DNA of 60,000 bases from Nematostella vectensis (Eukaryota > Cnidaria > Anthozoa > Actiniaria > Edwardsiidae), in NCBI RefSeq assembly GCF_932526225.1, contig NC_064048.1:3613597-3673596 (forward strand), read 5' to 3'. The notes under the pieces were generated by a model. It made no database searches and was not told the DNA's origin. It saw only the letters and a list, made by a program, of their open reading frames with translations. Shown here one piece after another: positions 35,801 to 47,800 of this stretch. The stretch's first letter is position 1. The number at the start of each line of letters is the position of its first letter. A program made the position numbers and the translations under genes.

Positions 35801-38800
35801 TCGTCAGTGTTCCCAACGAAAACCTAGAATAGTTAAAGATAATACAGTTTATCCTATTAAGACTGGGCTTTTTTGAGCTGTCTGTGACTGGGGGGGGGGG
35901 GGGGGGGGGGGAGGGGCCAAAAGGCCCCCCTCCGTATTATATGAACCGCTTAGGCTATGACCATCAACCTTACAGACAATGATCACCAGCATGCAAAGAA
36001 TCGTCACGCCCTATTTTGGGTGACGTCGGATCAATTATGACGCCACAATGACGTCAATGTCTAGACCAGAAGACCAGAAAAAGATTGCCATCTTTAATCT
36101 GCCACCTTGGATTCTTATGATTTTTGCAAAAGATAAAAAATCTGGGATTATTACAAAAACACGTATTTGCATGCATGTATTACATATAGTGATGATAAAT
36201 GCATAATAGCTTTTAAAGTGTCATCTAGTAAGTCTCGTGACGCTTTGAGAGAGCAAAATTTACCCACCCTTCCCCATAACCGAAAAAAATTCTAGCGCTC
36301 TTTGTGAAACTTGTCATATAAACACAGTTATAGAGGCATTTAAATATGACAAATAGGACCAAAATATGAAAAATTCACTACCTATGTAAGATAAACTGTT
36401 GCAATGGTAACATGGAGCGTCTCCTCGACATGTCAATGGCATCATAGCGTTCGCAGATAGATCTTAGGAAAAGTCACCAAGTTTTATCCTCTTTGCTGCT
36501 ATGTTTCAGAAGTGATTGCAATTTTCCCGGAGGAAATAGGGTATGAATAGTTTATCATAAATTCACAGCTTGTGCATTTACTTCCGGAGGGCGGACGGAA
36601 ACCTCAAACCAGAGACAAAATAATCTATTAGAATCCGCGCTATTTAACAGGCCATCCGCTCTAAATTATCAGTCACCAAAAAATCCATTATATCTTTCTT
36701 TGAAAGTTCTGTTTGTTTGAAACTCCGTTTGGCCCAAATAACAAAACGCTCCCCTTTTAAGCTATACAGTAAACTCGATACACTACCTTTCGTATTCCGG
36801 AAGCTTTATATTCAGTCCATTCCAGTCCGTCACGACTGTAAGATAAGTAGTACCCAGTACACCAAGTCTCCGACATTCCCTTTGTAGCAATGCCGCTGAC
36901 CACCGTAGGCTCACCCAAATCCATCTGAAGGAAGAGGAGGGAGCTGGTGTCGGCACACCATGCTTTGGCACTGCTTAGTCTGGCACTTGCAGCGGAACTT
37001 CCTTCGGACATCGACAGGTGGTTGTCGTGGAGACGTGGGAGCAGAGGAGCAAAACATGCTTAAAAAAAAGAAAAGAAGAAAAGAAATGATATCTATTTTG
37101 TGCATGGAGTTTTCCGCGGGTAACACGAAGAGGTGAAGTTTATATGATTCGTTTGACCAGGTAATGGACTGGAAAACCATGTAAAAGTTCAAAGGTAGCC
37201 TTCATTTATATCTTTTGAGTAGCCAGGTCGTTGTGTAAACCTTGACACACTAAAAACCAGCTAGTCTTTGGAATTTCGCTACAGAGAAGATCCAAGATCG
37301 GGATTTTCTGCATGCCCAAAACATTTCGATCTTCTGTCTTTCACTGCTCTGATGTCGAGGGGAAGATGAAGAAAGGACTAGCTGACTGCTTGGCGGGAGG
37401 TACCAGTTTTATTATCCTCGACAAAAGGGTTGTACAAGAGTACGAATACTGAGAAACTGAGATATCTAGCACTAAAACCTTGATTATACGGAAATGTCTA
37501 GCATGACACTGAAACTCAGAAACGCAAGCTATTCAGGCAATCACCATTATGAGAGTGGGCACTTATATCTTACATGAGAGCTGTGGATAACCGTAGACCT
37601 CGGCGCGGAGACAGGGATGACCATGCCATGAGCGAGGCTTTAATTTGATGGAGGTGGCGTACATAGCGCTGGCAAACGTGAGTTTTACTACCGAGTTGCT
37701 GTCAAAATTGCCATTAAACACCTTAAAGAGAAAATAGGAAAATATTAGTAAGCGAACCATCAGCTACTTCCTTTATATTGGTTGAATTTGAGAATTCCAG
37801 GCGCGTTGGCCAGGGCTCGGTGCATGACGCGCGCAGAAGAAGTTTATGAAAAAAGCATCTATATAATATGCCTGCGAATACTCCACGGCAAATATCGGTT
37901 ACGAGTCTGAATATAACTGTTTATTTCTAAGAAAATATATCCAAGGGTAATATCTGAAAACTTGACTAAATGTAGTCGACTTGAAGTGACCCTCCATGGG
38001 AAACGTACACTATGGTTTTCCGTGCGAAGGCCCAAAATACACGCCTAATCCAGGGAATTTAATGCCGTGCTCAGGAAATTTATTTGCATGCTCACAGAAT
38101 TTCTTTACGTGCTCACGGAAATATCAAAGCCATAGTGAACGTCTTCCCATGGAGCGTCACTTATCTCAGTTACTTGACTGAATAAGCTGAAATAAATAAA
38201 TACTTTTTGTGACATGGTATTGCAGGGGAACGTAAAATATCGGCGTGATAATAAATGGAAAAGATAATTACAAACTTGGAATATTGTATACTCCTCGGGG
38301 CTGTTGTTGAGCTTCTGGATTAGCCGCAAATGCAGTACATCGCCTTGTTTTATTTCTCGCGTGCTTATTAGTGGTCCACCCATAGCCCTCACTTAAATTT
38401 CTGCATCACCACCTAGTTCCAGATGTTAACTTAATAGACTTCCGGAAGACAAGCGGAAGTGTGACCGTCACATGAAACCCTCTATCTTGGGCCCGGTTAA
38501 TATGAGAACAGGAAACCCAGTAGAAATGCAAGTTGTTCCTTAGTAGTACCTTAGTTGTCTTGTTCTCCTGAATAATGTATTCTTGTCCCTCTATAGTATC
38601 GTTGATAGCAATAGTGAGCTCCGTCACCCATTCCTGTCCATTCCCTCGACCCTGGATTGCCACTCCAGTTACCAGGCTTCGCTCGCTCAGCATGATATCG
38701 AGGCTCTTTTCAGTATCCGCGGAATCCGGACACCAGCAGGCGTCATTGTCCTTACTCGCCTGGAGATGTAACCGCGCAAACTTTGCAGCCTGGCCGGCCT

Positions 38801-41800
38801 GCCGGGCCGAGGAGGCCTGGAGCTTGCTGTCTGGGGTAGCGCCGCTTTCCAGACCCAGAGCGAGAGGTGAGTCTTAAAAAGTTATTCAAAAGGTAAAACT
38901 TGTGAGACTTCTGCTACACAGAATGTTTGTTTTCAAAGTGCAGCCATTATCGATAATCGTACTGACTTACCTGGTGGATCTGGTGGCTCTGGTAAAGCTT
39001 GATTTTCTATCCATCTGTAAACTATGGAAAGGCAATAATAAAAGTATTACAGAAATAATAAATACAGCTTGAACAAGCATGCAGCACTCTGTTAATAGGA
39101 TCAAAAATTTAACCAATCGATTTGTCGTTTTGTCACATTCCTTCCGAGTAGAGTAGATCCGAATTCGGTCCGAGTACACCCGAAATCATTCTTACTACAG
39201 AACCGAAACCATTCTGAGAAAACCTGATATCGGACGCTACTACTTTTTTGTGTGTTTCGAGCCAGAATTTTTACTACAGTGAACGAAAAATGAACAACAT
39301 GTTATTGCACTGTTGGACAATCAGTCGGCGCAGATTTTTACAGGACACATCTTCTTACTTGCTTACTACTTCTGACTAAAAACTCACCCGATGGCCAACA
39401 ACAACAAAAATTCCGTCCGTAAAATAGCTGACGAACGCAAATTTTATATTTTTACTTCGATGATGGTGAATTGTTAGTAAAATCTTTGTAAGTTCTTTTA
39501 TAAGATATCGTCATAATGTAACCATCTCAAAACAAAGTTTCATTATTCATTAACCCAAAACAAAATAGCGGCTGACAAAATTTCTTCAAGTAACAGTAAC
39601 CCTTTAACCAATCCAATTCGCCATTGGATGGACAACCATGCTATTGTGATACCTGTGTTGAGATAGAAGAGCTCAGCTCGGAGGATCGGGGCGACATGAA
39701 AAGTAACCACTACTATACGCACAAGGCGCGTGTTCAGTGGACGCCGGAAGTAATGTTTCATCACTGTATGCCTATCCGAGTTCCCAACGTATTCCTATAA
39801 AATCAAAAACAAACAAACAATCACAGTGTGAGAGACTCAGCCTGCGCATGAGACTGCACATGTGACTACCTATCTATGCTTTGCAGACTGTATATTTGAA
39901 TATCAGATTCCAGAAAAGATCTCCTGTCCCATTGACCTAACCCTAAACTTCTTTTTATCTTTAAAGCCCTAAAGCCTTGCAGAATTTAAATGTACGAAAA
40001 AGCTGAGTTTCTGTACCGTTCTCAAACCATCTTCTCTAAGCCACTCCCAGTTCTTGATATCCACCGCGTACTGCAAACTGTACGACTTGACCCAAGAGTC
40101 AGACTGTCCACTTCCCTGAGTAGCCAGCCCACCTAAGAAGGCCGTCACGGGAAGCTCGATCTCTAGGAACCCCCCTGAGGATATACCACTCCACCCATTA
40201 ATATTATGGTGAAGCCTAGCATTTCCGGGAGGGTTAGTTGGGTCTAAATTGTTAGTTCGCAGTTGCCAATGTTGAAGAGTGCGGTTCTGTATTCCCACAG
40301 GCGAGCGCCAGGCTGAATAAAAATTATTAGCATTAATGATAGTTCGCTGATTTGACTTTCGTAGCATCAATCATATAGCTGTCCCCATCTTTGTATACTT
40401 TAGGAGTAGAAATGAGCCGTTTTTTGTTAAAGGACTGGTGCCAGAAACCGATTCGATAAACTACTGAGATGGAAGTATTATCTGCAAAGGGTTTTATAGA
40501 CGTGGATCTGGCGAGGGTAGATCGGCAGTGAAGATTCTTGTGTGTGTAGTGTTAGGTTCTGATAATAATTTGACGATATTAATGACAAAATATATAAAAC
40601 AAATTCATAATGCTAGTTTGGACTATTATTGTTACTTTGATGACGATGATAATGATGATGACGATGATAATGGCGAATGTTGCAGTGGCAATGATGACAA
40701 TGATGATTAAAGGCAAACGTCGTTGATGAAAATGTAGATGATGCAGTGAACATGGTGGTGATGGTGTAGATGAAGTAGTGAACATGGTGGTGATGGTGTA
40801 GATGATGTAGTAAACATGGCGGTGATGGTGCAATGTAGACGATGTAGTGAACATGGTGGTGATGGTGTAGATGATGTAGTGAACATGGTGGTGATGGTGT
40901 AGATGATGTAGTAAACATGGTGGTGATGGTGCAATGTAGATGATGTAGTGAACATGGTGGTGATGGTACAATGTAGATGATGTAGTGAACATGGTGGTGA
41001 TGGTGTAGATGATGTAGTAAACATGGTGGTGATGGTGTAGATGATGTAGTAAACATGGTGGTGATGGTGTAGATGATGTAGTAAACATGGTGGTGATGGT
41101 GCAATGTAGATGATGTAGTAAACATGGTGGTGATGGTGTAGATGATTAGTGAACTTGGTGGTGATGGTGCAATGTAGATTATGTAGTAAACATGGTGGTG
41201 ATGGTGTAGATTATGTAGTAAACATGGTGGTGATGGTACAATGTAGATTATGTAGTGAACATGGTGGTGATGGTGTAGATTATGTAGTAAACATGGTGGT
41301 GATGGTACAATGTAGACGATGTAGTGACATGGTGGTGATGGTACAATGTAGATGATGTAGTGACATGGTGGTGATGGTACAATGTAGATTATGTAGTAAA
41401 CATGGTGGTGATGGTACAATGTAGACGATGTAGTGACATGGTGGTGATGGTACAATGTAGATTATGTAGTGAACATGGTGGTGATGGTACAATGTAGATG
41501 ATGTAGTAAACATGGTGGTGATGGTGTAGATGATGTAGTGAACATGGTGGTGATGGTACAATGTAGATGATGTAGTGAACATGGTGGTGATGGTGTAGAT
41601 GAAGTAGTAAACATGGTGGTGATGGTGTAGATGAAGTAGTAAACATGGTGGTGATTGTGTAGATGAAGTAGTAAACATGGTGGTGATGGTGTAGATGAAG
41701 TAGTAAACATGGTGGTGATTGTGTAGATGATGTAGTAAACATGGTGGTGATGGTGTAGATGATGTAGTGAACATGGTGGTGATGGTGTAGACGATGTAGT

Positions 41801-44800
41801 GAACATGGTGGTGATGGTACAATGTAGATTATGTAGTGAATATGGTGGTGATGGTACAATGTAGATTATGTAGTGAATATGGTGGTGATGGTACAATGTA
41901 GATTATGTAATGAACATGGTGGTGATGGTACAATGTAGATTATGTAATGAACATGGTGGTGATGGTCTAATGTAGATGATTATGTTATAAATATGTTGAT
42001 AATGATTCGGGAAGTGATGATAATAACGATATATACTACACTATGGCCACTCACGTTGGTAAAAAGGGACCCGTTTGTACAGTCTACACCCACTATTCGC
42101 GTTATTCACTTCCTCAACCCAGTCCATCTCCTTCCACTCGTTACCATCGACGCCCTTGTACCCAATGAAGCAGTATGAATCCCTCATGGTTAAGGCGGGC
42201 ATCACGGCCCCGACACGCCCCAAAACACTAATTAGACCGGCATCATCAAGCTTCGTATTCCCGTCTGCGCTGATGAGCACTACGGTCCCGTACGGTGCTG
42301 ATTCGAGCATCTGTTTGAAGCGTCCACTTGCGGTTGCGTCATCGACCATGTCAAATGACTGGGCGTCTATCATATGTCCTTTAAAATAGACCAATAATTG
42401 AGGGTTTTTTGCATGGTGTGAAGGCGCGGCTGGATCCACAACCCTTATTAAAGAGCTGGGTAGAGGTGGTGGTGGTGGGGGGGGGGGGGAGGTTTCCATC
42501 CCTCGCTGTTTCACAATGATTGATATCTTTGAGATTTTAAGCGAACTAAAGTCTCTAAAGTTAAACTTAAGTCTCGTAGTAAACATCGCTAGACGGCATT
42601 CTACATAGACCATTCCAAATATAAGCTAGCGCGCATTACCATTGAAACCTACCTCAAATACCAGAATGCAGCGCGCGCGCGTAGTTGAGGTAGGTTTCTA
42701 TGTCGGGTGCGCGTGCATGCTTATAGCTGGAAAGACCTGTTCATGTTAAGCAAATTTGGTAGGACAGACTAGGTTAGAACTAACGTCGTGTCTTCGTATA
42801 GTAAATTAAGGTGAGTAAACCCGATATCCCCCCCCCTCCCTACCGCCTTCAAGAGATGGATTATCCGGGATTATCATTAATGACCGTTCATAGATAATCG
42901 TACGAGTTTTAACAGGAGTGGGCCCAAAAGGGACTGTCAAGTCATTTTCTCCTGTGTTTTAGATAATGTCTCATACATTTACTGCATTTTGGATGGCCAA
43001 AAATGATACCTCGAGGGGGGTTACGCAGTCATAGGTATCATATGGAATAAGCATAGTATTTGAAGATTCCCCTATTAGGAATGACCCACTTTTTTGCCGC
43101 CAAGGGGGTGCCCCCCTGTGTACGCGCCTGAGCTACGCCCCTGCTGTCGTAGAACTGCCATTTTCCATTTGATTTTCGCCATAGGCACTGACAACGTTTG
43201 TTTTAGAATACGGTGTAAAGAGACAAATAAATATCCTGAAAACTTACCGGTGCCAAACGATAAGAGAGTTACTTTATGGCGATTGTTCTCGCTCAGATAG
43301 CTGTATTCCGACACTCTTATGGTGCCTTGATCAACAAGCACAAGAGATGGGTTATCTGTAAAAAAAAATTGGAATGTATACCAGCTATTACTTTGTTTTT
43401 GCTTATCTTAATTAATTAACCAAAAAAACAAGCAGTATATTTATGCAATAAAATTAAAAAAAGGCCAATCACGCCACCATTTTATGCTCGCTCGATGGCG
43501 AGACACAAAGCAAATTCCAGCAACCAAGATATTTTCAAAAAATCTTCAGCAATAACATATCAGACTTCATTCCCAGATTGTTATTTTGACGTTTCCTTGC
43601 AAACAAAAGAAGTGGGTGATCGACATCCTTTAAGTCTGAGACCTAGATTAGACGCCGTTCTTTTCATGTACCGTTCCGAATGCAAATGAACCAATTCGAT
43701 TGTTCTAAATTTATTTGCATTTGGAACGGTACATGAAAAGAACGGCGTTTGTCGTCGTAGGCGTAACACGTTTATTCATTTATTAGCCGAATTAGCCGAT
43801 GGAAATGGATGCGTGGTGTAACTTAGTAATGGGCGAAAATGTGAAATGATGGTGAAGAGAATGATAATGATAATGATGATCATATCAATGATTGGGAGGG
43901 AGGGGAGGGAGGGTGTTCAGGGGGCTGCGTTCGCACAACGGTGGAAAATCCGCTTCCAGTTCGCAATAGACATTCTATTTGTAGAGAAAACTATGAAGCA
44001 TAAGCGACATAGATAAAAAAAAAGCCATTCTAGATCATTCGGGTATGTTATAAATCTAAATGTCAAACTTTCTTGTAGCCAAATCCGATAATAAACGTCC
44101 CGTGGAGATGACATAAACGGCTTGGTTATGACGACAAGAAAATATTGTAATTGATGAGTACTACCCCTACCGTTTATACTCGCCGGCTCCTTTACTTCGC
44201 CTTTCACAAGCCATTCGTGGTGGTGTTTGATCCACCAAGATACTGACACTCCACCCGGACAGCTAATAATGGAAAAAAATTGCTTAACTCACAATAGTTA
44301 TTGGTACCTTGGGTACCAAAGTCTTGAGCTTCGTTCGTTAAAGCCGCATTGTCACCAGTTTACTTCCGGTCGATTACCTTACAATCGCCGATGATTTTTA
44401 ACTGAAAACGCGAAAAATATTTCAAAATATTGAAAGCAGGGTGTTTATTGGAAGTTTCTTTGAGGATGTGATTGATAATTTAGAGCGGATGGCCTGTTAA
44501 ACATCTCGGATTCTAATAGATTTTTTTGTCTTTTAACGGTTGAGGTTTCCGTCGGTCCTCCGGAGGAAACTGGTGACAATGCGGCTTTAACTGTGCGCCG
44601 AGAAGCCTCGCAGTCAGTAACCAGCGCATGGTAAACAAACGAAGCTCGAGACTCTGGTACACAGGGTAGTTTAATGCTATATGAATTCTTCATTTCATCT
44701 TTTATTAAGTCTTTTAATGGGAAACCAACATCGTTCTCTTTTACTCAACACTTCAATTTCCCAAGTCTCTCCAGAGACTGTTGTTCATACATGGTACAAC

Positions 44801-47800
44801 TGAGTCACCACCCAAGTTGGCATCTACACCTGTGAGGCGTTACCCAAGGCGTACACCTAGACCTGTAGTACGTCTGGACTTTTAAAGGGACTATTAGATG
44901 TATTTAGCTCTCAGTCGTTGACCATTGTTTACATGTTTAAGGTAGTTCATTGGGATAAGCTACCTGTGTTGTATAACCTTATTTGGAGTGTCTCGTTGGC
45001 ATGTCGGGGGGTGTTCAGAAAAAAAATGAAGTTCAGTTGTTGAGTTCAACGAGCTGTGTATTAGTGATGTTTTAGCCCCGAAAACATTACACAACTCACC
45101 TTGAAAAAATGTTTTACAAACTTTTATATGTGTCACTAACTTTTAAAAACGTCATTATTCATGTACATTGACATGTTTTACTCTCTTTGACGTGTATTAC
45201 CACTTTTATATGTGTCACTGTGGCGCTCGATCACACAGACAAGTGCTACTCACTCCGACTCGTTCACTTTGACATATGTCACTCTCTTTAAAGTGTGTTA
45301 CTCACTATGAAAATTGTCATTTACTTTCACATGTGATACTCATTTTGACACGTGTCACTTACTTTGACATTTGTCACCCACTTTGGCGTATATGAGTCAC
45401 TTTGTTAAATGAACCCTTTGTCTCACTCACTTTTACATGTGCCACTCACTTTTGACACATGATACTCACTTTGACATGTGCCACTCACTTTTGACACATG
45501 ATACTCACTTTGACATGTGCCACTTACTTTTGACACATGATACTCACTTTGACATGCGCCACTCACTTTTGACACACGATACTATCTTTGACATGTGCCA
45601 CTCACTTTTGACACATGATACTAACTTTGACATGCGCCACTCACTTTTGACACACGATACTCACTTTGACATCTGCCACTCACTTTTGACACATGATACT
45701 CACTTTGACATGCGCCACTCACTTTTGACACATGATACTATCTTTGACATGTGCCACTCACTTTTGACACACGATACTAACTTTGAGGGTGAGACAAGGC
45801 AGTCAGACGTTGATAAATCGACACTGTACAACCTCCCTTTATCGGAGTACAAGGCTCCAAACCGGTGAGGAAAGCTTGAAATTCTTTGCAGATAGGCGCT
45901 TCCCCCACGATAATCCTTGATATTTGATCGGTAGTAGGGCGATATGGATGACCCGTGCACAGTGGTAAAGTCGTAAACGTCCATAGGCCAATAATGAGTC
46001 TCTATTGGCTCTGCGATACAAAGAAAGATAATTCTAAAATGTAGGGGAGTAGCCAGGGGAGGGCCCGGGCCCCCCTCTAGCAGCTAAAAATACAGTAAAT
46101 ATATGGGGCATCATTGAAACACAGGGCAAAAATGCCTTACAAGAGTCTTTTGGGCCCCCTCAAATGAAAGGCCCTGACTACGCCCCTGAAATTTCCGTTG
46201 ATCCAGCTTGCGTGCAGCGTTTTTTTCTAAGGCACGAAACTCAGTGCAGATCAGATTATAGATATTTCAATAGCGAACTAAATCCGATTTTAGAAAAATG
46301 CAGAAACATAAACGAAACAAAAAGACGGAATAATAATGCCCTTGAAAAGTTCCAACCGATAATCTTGGTTATTTGCTTCATGATCATTGCAAAAACAAAC
46401 AAACAAACAAACAAACAAACTTACGATTTTCTCAGCCTCTATCATTTGAAAATTACAAATTCTATATATTTTTTAAATCAGCTTTTCGGCAAGAAAATGG
46501 CTACATAAGACTATACCCCCACTTTACCATCTGCGTACAAAATTTGAATTCTATTTATAAAGAAAAAATAAAGAAAAACTTCTAGTAGAATTATAGAGAA
46601 ATTAGAAAGAAATTATATGATAAGACTTTTCGACTAAAACAAAGAAAGAAATGAACATTTTAACAGGATGCGCATGCATATTAGATGATGTGAAACTCTG
46701 GAGCCAATCCTGTTCCAAAAGCCCGCGTACGTACAGCAGCTGGTCAAATGGTTCTCGGGCTCTGAGGAGAAGATTCGTTTAAAACAGGCTTACCTAAGCG
46801 GAGTTGAATAGATGCATTCAAAGAAAGGTTTCCTTCATTCGCAGAAGCGCTCTTTTCGGCGATCCAATAATCTAGCTTTCCCTTTCTCCCAATCAGAATG
46901 AACTGCGTATTCTCTCCAAGGGGTAGGGCGCTCTGCGCGCCAAGTTCATAGAGAGACATTAAACCACGTGGCGTGTTCCTATAAAGATAAATACAGCACT
47001 TTAAGACACACCAAGCAACGTGGCGTGTTCTTATAAACATACAGTCGTTTGACAAAAGGTTGTCGTCAACCGGCTTTGCGACTACGCAGCCCGCATGTAA
47101 GGGCGCGTTTTTTTTTCATTCATTCTGGAATGGTTGGTAGAGAAGGTTAAGGGCTTATGGTACTATCTCGTTGCTACGAAACACCGTTGCTACGAAATGG
47201 AAAAGCGCTACATTAGGTTGAAGAGACTAAACTCGCCGCGTGAAGTCCAACTTGATTTAGTGGCCCAGTGGTTAGCGCATTTGACTCATAAACAAGCTCT
47301 CCGTGTTCAATCCCGGGTCGATTCTAGTTTTTTTCATTATTTTCTTCGAAACTCCAATTCTACCTTCTACCTTTTTTTCTTTTTTCTCCATGAGATAAAA
47401 TAAACTTTCGACATTTTGTAGAAGAAAATGCAATTTTTTCAATTTTCTTTTTATTCTCTAGTTTTTAGAGAATAAAAATAGATGGCGAAAAAAACAAGAT
47501 GGCGGCCATTTCCGCGCGAGAAAAACATGTTAATTTTCAACATTTTACAACAATTGTGATTTGTTTTCACTCAAACCATTGATATTACTATTCCTAACAA
47601 CTTAGTGCATGGGATTTTTGATTTTTGAAGAAATAAAAAAGTTATTACCAAATATGTGGTTTTCGGAGAACATAAAATTTCGCCATTTCTCGCAGTATCA
47701 ACATTTCGCAAATCGGATGCGTAAAGTTTTAAAAAAATAGTGATGGCAAAAAATGACGTTAGATTTGAACACTAGCTTCTCTGACACGTATTTCTGTTCT

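Noticed and set aside
38105-38392. Extra exon between the two exons of discoidin 3
   Set aside because: The VF.GN joint fits perfectly without it, and the region is part of an inverted-repeat element.
40579-41896. His/Tyr/Pro-rich frames of up to 280 codons
   Set aside because: Artefacts of the 32/37 bp intronic minisatellite; the amino-acid pattern simply follows the unit.
45437-45868. Plus-strand frame with a 13-residue SLLTHDTHFDMCH repeat
   Set aside because: Antisense reading of the 39 bp donor array; no start or domain.
47251-47330. Functional tRNA-Met gene
   Set aside because: A and B boxes are present but the acceptor stem does not pair and the sequence lies inside a transposon, so a SINE head is more likely.
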